A stretch of 12,380 nt of DNA, taken from NCBI GenBank assembly GCA_964461005.1, contig CAYWQQ010000020.1, forward strand, positions 1 to 12,380, read 5' to 3'. A model generated the notes under the pieces. It had not been told where the DNA came from. It worked only from the letters and a program-made list of their open reading frames with translations, and did not search any database. This DNA is from JAAZBI01 sp964461005. Lineage in GTDB: Bacteria > Bacillota_I > Bacilli_A > RF39 > UBA660. Below are positions 6,081 to 12,380 of the stretch, piece by piece. The first letter of the stretch is position 1. Each line of letters opens with the position of its first letter. The position numbers were made by a program, and so were the translations under genes.

Positions 6081-6662
6081 ATGAAATATCCTTCTAAAAT
6101 TATAAAACAAAAGCAAACAAATATTGAGTTTGCCAATCGCGGTATGAATTTAGAAAACGATTTAAATTCAACTAATGAATATTATTTAGAAAAAAATATA
6201 GCGATTATTCACAAAAAACCCACACCTATTAAATTAGTAAAAATTTCTTTTGATAATGAGAAAAATGCTAAAATTAATGAAGCTTATTTTCAATCACCAT
6301 CAACTACAGATTATAACGGTATCTATCAAGGTGCCTATCTAGATTTTGAAGCTAAAGAAACAAAAACAAAAAACTTTCCTTTAGCTAATATAAATAAACA
6401 TCAAATTTTTCATTTAAATAAAATAATAGAACATAAAGGAATAGCATTCTTAATTGTTAGATTTTCTAAAATAAATGAGACATATTTAATCAAAGGTGAA
6501 GATTTTATTGAATTTGTTAATGAAAAAACTAGAAAATCAATCCCTTATTCATATTTTAAAGAAAAATGCTTTTTAATAAAGGAAAATTATCTTCCTAGAT
6601 TAGATTATATAAAAATTGTACAAAGCTTATATTTTGGAGGTAACTATGAAAAAAATAATTAA
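6081..6662 (+). CDS. recU: Holliday junction resolvase RecU
   Basis: A 193-residue RecU, the Gram-positive counterpart of RuvC, which cleaves Holliday junctions and interacts with RecA and RuvB. Conserved features in order: FANRGMNLENDLNSTNEYY (18-35), IAIIHKKPTPI (40-50), the active site TTDYNGIYQGAYLDFEAKET with D77, E90 and K92 in the spacing of B. subtilis D88/E101/K103, FPLANINKHQ (99-108) and the C-terminal YLPRLDYIKIV. ATG at 6081 has GGTGA 4 nt upstream. The last 17 nt overlap ponA, and the ponA ribosome site GGAGGT lies in its final Gly-Gly codons. recU-ponA is a known Firmicutes operon, so translational coupling is expected. Confidence 0.96.
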   Translation: MKYPSKIIKQKQTNIEFANRGMNLENDLNSTNEYYLEKNIAIIHKKPTPIKLVKISFDNEKNAKINEAYFQSPSTTDYNGIYQGAYLDFEAKETKTKNFPLANINKHQIFHLNKIIEHKGIAFLIVRFSKINETYLIKGEDFIEFVNEKTRKSIPYSYFKEKCFLIKENYLPRLDYIKIVQSLYFGGNYEKNN

Positions 6663-9561
6663 AAACTTAAAGACCAAACTAAATACTTTTTTTAAGAATC
6701 GTTTTAATTTGGCTTTAACTTTATTAACTATAGGAGTATTTATATTAGGTTGTATAGTAATTGGATTAATAAAGACAATTATTATCTTTTTAATTTTGTT
6801 TTTTCTTTTGGTTATATTTAAAACTAATTTTAGCAAATACCTAATTAGTAAATTGAAAAAGAAAAATACAACTAAGAAAGGTCTTAAAAAGAAAAACAAA
6901 ATCTTTTCCATCATTTTTATAATCTTTTTAATAGTATCAATTATAGTGATAATTTGTGGGTTTTTATTCATGGGTTATGTAGTTTCAAGTTCTCCAAAAT
7001 TTGATAAATCAAAATTAGATTGTAAAGAAGCTAGTATCATTTATACAAAAGATGGTAATGAATTAATTCGTTTTGGATATGAACTTCGTGATAAAGTAAC
7101 TTATGATGAATTAAGTGAAGTTTTTATTGATGCAATTATTGCTACTGAAGACTCAAGATTCTTTTCTCATAATGGATTTGATGCGGCTCGTTTCTTAAAA
7201 GCATCTTTTGGACAAGCTTTAGGAAAATCTGGAGCTGGTGGAGCTTCAACAATATCTATGCAAGTTGTAAAAAATAATTTTACTTCATTTAATGTTAGTA
7301 TAATTAGAAAGTTTACTGATATTTACTTAGCTGTTTTCAAATTAGAAAAAGCTTATTCAAAAGAAGAAATATTAGAATTTTATGTAAATAACGTACACTT
7401 AGGAATCGACAATTCTTATGGTGTTGGTGAAACAAGTAAAAGATTGTTTGGAAAAGATATTAAAGATATAAACTTATCACAAGCTGCTCTTCTTGCAGGA
7501 ATGTTTCAGGCTCCAAGTGCATACAATCCTTATAAATATCCAGAAGAAGCTGCAAAAAGAAGAAACACTGTTTTAAATTTAATGACTCTTCATGGTTATA
7601 TAACTAAAGAAGAAAGAGACATAGCTAATAGTATTCCAATTGAAAATATAATTATTCAAAAAGACATTCTTTCTTCTCCATATCAAGGTTATATCGATTA
7701 TGCAATAGCAGAAGCAAAGGAAAAAACTGGTTATGATCCTTATGAAGTGGCTATGAAAATTTATATTAATTTAGATATTAATAAACAAGATTATATAAAT
7801 AGTATTTTAAATGGAACTAATTTCAAATTCCCCGATGATGTTGTTCAATCTGGAATTGCTGTAACTAATGTCAATACTGGAGAAATTTTAGCGTTAGGTG
7901 CCGGAAGAAATCAAACCGGAGCTAAAGTATATAATTATGCTACAGATATAAAAAGACAATTAGGATCGGCTGCTAAACCAGTATTTGATTACGGACCTGC
8001 CATGGAATACAATAATTATTCAACATACACATTAATAGTAGATGATAGACATACTTATAGTAATGGAACAGAAATGGGAAACTGGGATAGTCGTTATATG
8101 GGTATGATGACAACTCGAAATGCATTAGCAGAATCTCGTAACATTCCAGCTTTAAAAACATTTCAAAATGTAGATAATAAGAAAATAGTATCATTTGCCA
8201 CATCATTAGGAATAGAGCCAGAGATTGAAGATGGTAGAGTTCATGAAGCTCATGCCATCGGAGGCTTTAATGGAACAAATCCTTTAACAATGGCAGCTGC
8301 CTATGCAGCTTTTGCTAATGGTGGTTACTATATTAAACCTTACGCTGTTAATAAAATAGAAATTATTGAAACAAATGAAGTTTCAACATATAAATCAGAA
8401 AAAATAAAAGTAATGTCTGATTCAACAGCATTTATGATCACTGATATCTTAAAATATGGTGTTTCTACAGGAGCAATTGGTGGTGGAAAAGTAAATGGTG
8501 TTGAGGTTGCTGCAAAATCTGGAACGACAAACTTTACAACAGATATTAAAAAGAAATATGGCTTGAGAAGCAATGCTATAAATGATCTTTGGTATGTTGG
8601 TTTTTCTCCAGATTATGCCATTGGAATGTGGTATGGCTATGATAAAATTTTAAAAGAATACCACAATACTACAAGTAAATCTTGGTCAATAAGAGATCGT
8701 TTATTTACTACAATTGCCAAAGGTATTTTTGAAAAAAACGGTAAAACTTTTACAGTTCCAGCCAGTGTTGTTAAAGTAACTGTTGAAAACGGAACAATTC
8801 CAGCCATGTTGCCTAGTGCTAACACTCCAAGTTCTATGTTAATTACTGAATATTTTAAAAAGGGAACTGAACCTACTGAAGTTTCTCCGAGATTTGGTGT
8901 TTTAAGTTCAGTTAGTAATTTAACTAGTTCTGTTAGTGGACCAGCAGTAAATCTAAATTGGAGCCCTGTTTCAAAACCAGATATGATAACTCCAGAATAT
9001 TTAAAAACAATTGGTAAATTATCAACTAAATATATTGGTATTCATCAAAATGAAGATGACGCTTATTTAGGAACTCTTGGTTATAATATATATTTAGAAA
9101 CTAGTGATGGTAATTTGAAATATATTGATTGGACAGCAGGTACAAATTATTCATATATACCTACGCAATCAGGAACGTTAAAATTTATTGTAAAAGCTAG
9201 TTATTCAATATTTAGAAGTGCTGAAAGCAACGGTGTTTCCACTTCAGTAGCTAGTCCTTATTCAAGTGGTATTATTATGGACTTAGTAGGATTAAAAACA
9301 ATTCAAATCAATAAAGGTCAACCATATCAAGAACCAGATAAAACTTTATCTGTCATTGTAACTAACAATGATATTGCTGTTACAAATGATGCTACAATTA
9401 CTAAAGTAGTAACAAGTGGACCTGCTGGCGGACCATATACAGTTGTACCTAGCGGAATAATCAATACTAATATAGTAACGACATATAAAGTTAATTACAC
9501 TGTCTCATATGGAGGGAAAACAAACGTCTTAACTAGAACCATAAACATTAATGATAATTAA
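6646..9561 (+). CDS. ponA: Class A penicillin-binding protein 1A (glycosyltransferase and transpeptidase)
   Basis: A 971-residue bifunctional enzyme that polymerises and cross-links peptidoglycan outside the membrane. The N-terminus is basic, with two hydrophobic segments (about 21-42 and 44-60), a Lys-rich loop, then the usual anchor (about 86-113). GT51 glycosyltransferase: ATEDSRFFSH with catalytic E168, GGASTISMQ, and the VNNVHLG and AALLAGMFQAPSAYNP blocks. Transpeptidase: S441-A-A-K444 with the nucleophile Ser, S497-R-N499 and K624-S-G-T627. The tail holds an FN3-like domain (about 750-880) and a Ser/Thr/Val-rich Ig-like domain (about 900-971, ending VLTRTININD). The ATG at 6646 was chosen over an upstream in-frame ATG at 6616 because GGAGGT lies 4 nt before it. 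A terminator follows at once. GpsB, a known PBP1 partner, is encoded nearby. Confidence 0.97.
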   Translation: MKKIIKNLKTKLNTFFKNRFNLALTLLTIGVFILGCIVIGLIKTIIIFLILFFLLVIFKTNFSKYLISKLKKKNTTKKGLKKKNKIFSIIFIIFLIVSIIVIICGFLFMGYVVSSSPKFDKSKLDCKEASIIYTKDGNELIRFGYELRDKVTYDELSEVFIDAIIATEDSRFFSHNGFDAARFLKASFGQALGKSGAGGASTISMQVVKNNFTSFNVSIIRKFTDIYLAVFKLEKAYSKEEILEFYVNNVHLGIDNSYGVGETSKRLFGKDIKDINLSQAALLAGMFQAPSAYNPYKYPEEAAKRRNTVLNLMTLHGYITKEERDIANSIPIENIIIQKDILSSPYQGYIDYAIAEAKEKTGYDPYEVAMKIYINLDINKQDYINSILNGTNFKFPDDVVQSGIAVTNVNTGEILALGAGRNQTGAKVYNYATDIKRQLGSAAKPVFDYGPAMEYNNYSTYTLIVDDRHTYSNGTEMGNWDSRYMGMMTTRNALAESRNIPALKTFQNVDNKKIVSFATSLGIEPEIEDGRVHEAHAIGGFNGTNPLTMAAAYAAFANGGYYIKPYAVNKIEIIETNEVSTYKSEKIKVMSDSTAFMITDILKYGVSTGAIGGGKVNGVEVAAKSGTTNFTTDIKKKYGLRSNAINDLWYVGFSPDYAIGMWYGYDKILKEYHNTTSKSWSIRDRLFTTIAKGIFEKNGKTFTVPASVVKVTVENGTIPAMLPSANTPSSMLITEYFKKGTEPTEVSPRFGVLSSVSNLTSSVSGPAVNLNWSPVSKPDMITPEYLKTIGKLSTKYIGIHQNEDDAYLGTLGYNIYLETSDGNLKYIDWTAGTNYSYIPTQSGTLKFIVKASYSIFRSAESNGVSTSVASPYSSGIIMDLVGLKTIQINKGQPYQEPDKTLSVIVTNNDIAVTNDATITKVVTSGPAGGPYTVVPSGIINTNIVTTYKVNYTVSYGGKTNVLTRTININDN

Positions 9562-9584
9562 AAAAAGTGCTAAGCACTTTTTTT
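9560..9584. terminator. Shared bidirectional terminator between ponA and nth
   Basis: A perfect inverted repeat A7-GTGC, loop TAA, GCAC-T7, with a T-run on both strands. The ponA stop (9559-9561) touches its left edge and the nth stop TAG (9572-9570) lies in its loop. Confidence 0.88.
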
Positions 9585-10199
9585 ATTTTTATAATAATTA
9601 CAAATACCTTTTAACCGACACTCTTCACACTTGGGTTTTTTAGCTCTACAATAATAACGCCCAAATAAAACAAATTGAAAATGGATTCTTACTTTTAAAT
9701 TATCTAGTATGACTTTGCTTAATTTTTTTTCAATTAAATATACGTTATCTTCTTCTTCAGCTATTCCTAAACGGATAGCTATTCTTTTAACATGAGTATC
9801 AACAGCAATATATGGTTCATTAAATAGTATGCCTAAAATTACATTAGTTACTTTTCTACCAACACCAGGTAAAGATTCTAAAAATTCTCTATTATTTAGC
9901 ACTTCACCCCGATGCTTATTCAATAATTCTGAAGCAATTTTTATTACATATTCAGATTTTTTATTATACATTCCCAAGGGCAGCAATATGTTTTTAATTT
10001 CTTCAAAATTAGCTTGAGAAAGTGCTTCTAAAGTCGGATATTTTTTAAATAGAACATTTGTAACCTTATTTACTTTTATGTCAGTAGTTTGAGAGCTCAA
10101 CATAACAGCTATTAATAATTCATAATCTTTTTTATAATTTAATTCACAATGAGGATTTGGAAACAATTCATCTAAATAATCATATACTAATTTATTCAT
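9570..10199 (-). CDS. nth: Endonuclease III (Fe-S DNA glycosylase/AP lyase)
   Basis: A 209-residue base-excision repair enzyme that removes oxidised pyrimidines and nicks the abasic site. It has the helix-hairpin-helix LPGVGRKVTNVIL (110-122) with catalytic K116, the catalytic aspartate in AVDTHVKRI (D134), and the C-terminal 4Fe-4S loop C184-x6-C191-x2-C194-x5-C200 in exact family spacing. LLIAVMLSSQTTD (28-40) is also typical. Length matches the 211-219 residues of known members. Its ATG overlaps the dnaD stop as ATGAATAA (8 nt), so the two are coupled; dnaD-nth adjacency is conserved in B. subtilis. Nfu, encoded at 576-812, is a possible cluster donor. Confidence 0.97.
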   Translation of the reverse strand: MNKLVYDYLDELFPNPHCELNYKKDYELLIAVMLSSQTTDIKVNKVTNVLFKKYPTLEALSQANFEEIKNILLPLGMYNKKSEYVIKIASELLNKHRGEVLNNREFLESLPGVGRKVTNVILGILFNEPYIAVDTHVKRIAIRLGIAEEEDNVYLIEKKLSKVILDNLKVRIHFQFVLFGRYYCRAKKPKCEECRLKGICNYYKNKKSA

Positions 10200-10830
10200 T
10201 ATCCTCTAACCAATTATAATCAGGAATAATTATTTCTTCCTTTTTAGATTTATGAAATTTTTCTTGCTTTTTTGCTAAATCTTTAATTGTTTTTATTCCT
10301 TTTTTATTCCATTCAAATAAAATACGATCAACATATCTTAAACTTTTAGCACCATTAAATACCGCTTCTTTTAAAGCTTCTTTTATTAGTTCTTCTTTAA
10401 AACCAGAATCAAGCCAAGAATTGATTATTTCATATTCCATTGAAGATAAAGTTCTACCTAACTCTTCTTCAAACAATTTAAATACTGTTGTTTCATTATC
10501 TTTTTTATCTTCTAAACAAGACAAAGCTAACTTAGAAAACAAGTTATCTAAACTAAATGTTTCTTCCATAACGTTTTCTAAATTTTTAACAATTTTTATC
10601 TCTAAATATCCCTTTTCTTGCAAACTATTTATTCCTATTAAAACATCTTCTTGATTTAAATTTAAATCAGCAGCTATCTTTTGATAATTTAATGTTTCAA
10701 TCCCTAATAAATAACCAATTAGTAATAAATCTTTTGGCTCTAATTTTAAATTTTGATAATTTTTAATTAAAATCAAAGGTAAATGAATACTTTGAGATTT
10801 CATCATTTGACATATTTTTTCTAATTTCAT
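10192..10830 (-). CDS. dnaD: DnaD-type replication initiation/primosome protein
   Basis: A 212-residue protein. The N-terminal part (about 1-85) looks like the winged-helix DDBH1 domain (LLLIGYLLG, YQKIAADLNLNQEDVLIGINSLQEKGYLEI). The C-terminal DDBH2 domain (about 116-178) has FEEELGRTLSSMEYEIINSWL and the family signature YVDRILFEWNKKGI (166-179), followed by a basic tail ending DYNWLE. DnaD helps DnaA and DnaB load the replicative helicase at the origin and at restart sites. An in-frame GTG at 10839 gives 215 aa, but that GTG is part of the AGGTGA ribosome site, so the ATG at 10830 is preferred. Its promoter lies in the last codons of cca. It overlaps nth by 8 nt. Confidence 0.92.
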   Translation of the reverse strand: MKLEKICQMMKSQSIHLPLILIKNYQNLKLEPKDLLLIGYLLGIETLNYQKIAADLNLNQEDVLIGINSLQEKGYLEIKIVKNLENVMEETFSLDNLFSKLALSCLEDKKDNETTVFKLFEEELGRTLSSMEYEIINSWLDSGFKEELIKEALKEAVFNGAKSLRYVDRILFEWNKKGIKTIKDLAKKQEKFHKSKKEEIIIPDYNWLEDNE

Positions 10831-10848
10831 GCTTATCACCTGTTTCTT

Positions 10849-10857
10849 ATTATAACA
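10849..10857 (-). promoter_or_regulatory. Extended -10 promoter of dnaD-nth inside the cca 3' end
   Basis: The minus strand reads TGTTATAAT (10857-10849), a perfect TGnTATAAT formed by the last Met-Leu-stop codons of cca. It lies 18 nt before the dnaD ATG. The -35 position (TTATTT) is weak. Confidence 0.55.
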
Positions 10858-11976
10858 TATTCTTCATTTTTAAATAATTTTTTACAAATACATCAATTTC
10901 TTGATGATTATTCATTAATTCTTGATTTAATATTTTAATTTCCAACAAACTATACAATTCTTTTTTCCACTTATCTTCTTTAAAATAGTAATTACTTATA
11001 TTTATATTAATATCTTTAGGACTCTTTATAATTAATTGATCATACAATTCTAAAATATTTTTTCTATTTAAAATTTGTCCTGCAATTAAACACAATCTTA
11101 ATCCATAATAATACAAAGTTTCACAAGTTATCAGCTTCTTTTCAATGATTTTATTGATATTTATTATATCTTTTTTATCTTGACGAGAAAAAGAATATAT
11201 ATCTGTAACATTTAATTGTGCCCATATTCCTAAAGAATCAGTGGTAATAATTAGATTATCTAAATTATTCAAATCCAAATTTTGTTCTAATTTCAAAGAT
11301 TTTAATAACATAATACCATGTAAAATATTTTTATTTTGAAATATTTTATTTAATTCCTCTTTTTTTCTATCATATGATAAATTCTTTAATAAATAGGCTT
11401 TTTCTTGAATAGCATGAAATAAATCATTATCTAATTTAAAATCCAATGTCGTTGCCAGTCTAATAGCTCTTAAAACCCTCAAAATATCCTCTTCACAGCT
11501 TAAATAAGGATCTTTAACAGTCTTGATTGTTTTTTTATATAAATCTTCTTGAGCATTGAATAAATCGATTAAGTCACCATTACTATCAAAACACAATGTA
11601 TTAATTGTAAAATCTCTTCTTTTTAAANNNNNNNNNNATCTAGAATTTGTGGACTCTCTTTACGAATACATTTTAAATCTTCTTCTAACGAATTGACAAG
11701 TTTATATGTTACTGGTTGACGATTATTCTGATAAGAAATATCTTGACGATATGTAGTTATTTCATAATTGTAATTATCTTTTTTAAATGTAACGGATTGA
11801 AATTCTTTTATTGGCATTTTAGCTGAAGGAAATATCTTTCTCATATCTATTAATCTAGCATTGGTACAAATATCAATGTCAAAGCTATTTTTACCTAATA
11901 AATAGTCTCTCACATATCCTCCAACGATATACGCTTCAAAACCAAAACTTTCTATCTTTTTTAAAATTTCATACAT
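10850..11976 (-). CDS. cca: CCA-adding tRNA nucleotidyltransferase, interrupted by a gap and 33 foreign-looking nt
   Basis: A class II CCA-adding enzyme, which builds or repairs the tRNA 3' CCA end. The N-terminal part (11976-11638) has YIVGGYVRDYLLGKNSFDIDIC with the metal-binding DxD and the EITTYRQD and NSLEEDLK blocks. The C-terminal part (11626-10850) starts LKRRDFTINTLCFDSNGDLIDLFN, with EEDILRVLRAIRLATTLDF and YDRKKEELNKIF. In this family EEDLK runs directly into RRDFTIN; here 33 nt (CIRKESPQILD) and ten Ns intervene, flanked by an exact 7-bp repeat. Collapsing these gives a 358-residue enzyme. The ATG at 11976 has GGTGA 5 nt upstream; an in-frame TTG at 11988 is less likely. Poly(A) polymerase is an alternative for the family, but gene context and organism type favour CCA addition. 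Whether the gene is intact in the cell is not settled. Confidence 0.9.
11621..11677. repeat. 7-bp direct repeat TTTTAAA flanking the cca gap and 33 extra nt
   Basis: Copies at 11621-11627 and 11671-11677 (plus strand). Deleting one copy with everything between them restores the family sequence exactly. The pattern fits either a bad contig end or a target-site duplication around an inserted element whose body is missing from the assembly. Confidence 0.75.
11628..11637. other. Assembly gap (10 N) inside cca
   Basis: Ten Ns at the conserved EEDLK/RRDFTIN junction of cca. The left edge is TTTTAAA (11621-11627). The same 7 nt recur at 11671-11677 with 33 unexplained nt (11638-11670) between the Ns and the second copy. 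Confidence 0.95.
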
Positions 11977-11992
11977 GTATCTCACCAATGAT

Positions 11993-12001
11993 ATTATAGC
12001 A
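11993..12001 (-). promoter_or_regulatory. Extended -10 promoter of cca
   Basis: The minus strand reads TGCTATAAT (12001-11993), a perfect TGnTATAAT, 16 nt before the cca ATG. A 17-nt spacer puts a weak -35 (TTAAAC, 12021-12016) in the middle of the hup terminator hairpin, and the T9 tract of that terminator forms most of the spacer. Confidence 0.55.
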
Positions 12002-12002
12002 A

Positions 12003-12035
12003 AAAAAAAGATAAAGTTTAACTTTATCTTTTTTT
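12003..12035 (-). terminator. Terminator of hup
   Basis: A perfect 15-bp inverted repeat with a 3-nt loop (12018-12020), arms at 12003-12017 and 12021-12035: A7-GATAAAGT / ACTTTATC-T7. The minus-strand T-run extends to nine Ts. It begins 3 nt past the hup stop codon. Confidence 0.88.
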
Positions 12036-12037
12036 AA

Positions 12038-12310
12038 TTAGTTAATAGCTTCTTTTAATTTGCTTCCAACTTTAAAAGATGCAACTTTTCTAGCAGCGAT
12101 TTTAACTTCTGCTCCTGTTTGTGGGTTACGTCCAACACGTGCAGCTCTTTTTTTAGCATCAAAGCTACCAAAACCTACTAGTGTTACTTTTTGCCCTTTC
12201 TTAAGTGCTCCTGTTACTGCTGCTTGAAATGCATCTAATGCACGAGCAGCATCTGCTTTAGTAAGTCCAGCTTGTGTAGCCATAACTTCTACTAATTCTG
12301 CTTTTGTCAT
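12038..12310 (-). CDS. hup: HU-family DNA-binding protein
   Basis: A 90-residue HU protein, the length of the family. HU dimers bend and compact DNA with little sequence preference. Features: N-terminal MTKAELVEVMATQAGLTKADA helix pair, LVGFGSF (44-50), the DNA-binding arm with KKRAARVGRNPQTG, and the closing VASFKVGSKLKEAIN. The protein is very Ala-rich (about 19 of 90), and its DNA is visibly less A+T-rich than its neighbours, as expected for a highly expressed Ala/Gly/Lys-rich protein, though transfer cannot be excluded. The ATG has GGGAGGT 8 nt upstream, the strongest ribosome site here after recA. A hairpin terminator follows directly. Confidence 0.97.
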   Translation of the reverse strand: MTKAELVEVMATQAGLTKADAARALDAFQAAVTGALKKGQKVTLVGFGSFDAKKRAARVGRNPQTGAEVKIAARKVASFKVGSKLKEAIN

Positions 12311-12325
12311 TTTAAATTACCTCCC

Positions 12326-12337
12326 ATTGTAATTGTA
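12326..12337 (-). promoter_or_regulatory. Possible -10 elements of hup
   Basis: On the minus strand TACAAT occurs twice in tandem (12337-12332 and 12331-12326), the second 15 nt before the hup ATG. No good -35 is visible at 17 nt, where the palindrome at 12342-12358 lies instead. Weak evidence. Confidence 0.35.
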
Positions 12338-12341
12338 AATT

Positions 12342-12358
12342 TAAGCATATTATGCTTA
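12342..12358. promoter_or_regulatory. 17-nt palindrome upstream of hup, possible operator
   Basis: TAAGCATA-T-TATGCTTA is a perfect 8+1+8 inverted repeat, 32 nt upstream of the hup start. It has no T-run on the minus strand side facing hup, so it is not a terminator of that gene. Its place at the likely -35 region suggests a binding site for a dimeric regulator, but A+T-rich palindromes of this size can arise by chance. Confidence 0.35.
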
Positions 12359-12380
12359 CATTCTTAAAATACCATCTTTT

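Noticed and set aside
6627..8825. Several minus-strand open frames opposite ponA
   Set aside because: ponA is continuous with all catalytic motifs; these antisense frames lack start signals and recognisable domains.
10831..10839. GTG start for dnaD at 10839
   Set aside because: This GTG belongs to the AGGTGA ribosome site of the ATG at 10830, the same layout as cca and recU.
126..12310. Mycoplasma genetic code (TGA as Trp)
   Set aside because: All genes are complete under the standard bacterial code and every Trp I checked is TGG.
1..12380. CRISPR array, toxin-antitoxin pair, prophage genes, transposase or riboswitch
   Set aside because: No spaced repeats, no transposase or phage-like protein, and no leader long enough or structured enough for a riboswitch were seen; the window is core chromosome.

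Overview
The window is a strongly A+T-rich, gene-dense stretch of bacterial chromosome. Its housekeeping genes match low-GC Gram-positive bacteria of the Bacilli type: GpsB, RecU, RodZ/YmfM, RNase Y, DnaD, YutG-type PgpA, a YugI/GSP13-type S1 protein and a Bacillus-type (type B) RNase P RNA. Trp is read as TGG throughout and no gene is broken by TGA, so the code looks standard rather than the mycoplasma code. Two runs of exactly ten Ns (3393-3402 and 11628-11637) show this is a draft scaffold, probably from a metagenome. I cannot name the species; an uncultured Bacilli/Erysipelotrichia/RF39-like lineage would fit.

Layout. 1-473 (minus): 5'-part of a tRNA-Val(TAC) and a small S1-domain RNA-binding protein. 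576-1272 (plus): nfu and a PgpA/YutG homologue, overlapping by 8 nt and converging on rny with one shared palindromic terminator. 1295-5942 (minus): gpsB, rnpB, rodZ-like, pgsA, terminator, recA (behind a LexA-type box), then rny. This preserves the Bacillus subtilis ymfM-pgsA-(cinA)-recA-rny order without cinA, and joins it to gpsB-rnpB. 6081-9561 (plus): recU-ponA, overlapping by 17 nt. 9570-12310 (minus): hup, cca, dnaD, nth, with nth converging on ponA through a second shared terminator.

How the genes fit together. Phospholipid synthesis: PgsA makes phosphatidylglycerol-phosphate, and the PgpA homologue may dephosphorylate it. Wall growth and shape: PBP1A, its regulator GpsB and the RodZ-like protein. 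DNA repair and replication: RecA, RecU, Nth, DnaD and HU. RNA metabolism: RNase Y, RNase P RNA, the CCA-adding enzyme and the S1 protein. Nfu carries Fe-S clusters, and Nth is an Fe-S enzyme.

Nothing here looks like a defence island, prophage, CRISPR array or new multi-gene system. The points of interest are local. Both N-gaps sit between exact 7-bp direct repeats. The recA gap is almost certainly an artefact and the gene is intact. The cca gap carries an extra 33 nt that does not belong to the enzyme family. rnpB has a perfect 20-bp closing helix that runs into the gpsB stop codon. Several genes share an extended -10 promoter only 16-20 nt from the start codon. PBP1A has an unusual N-terminal hydrophobic hairpin and C-terminal FN3/Ig-like tail.
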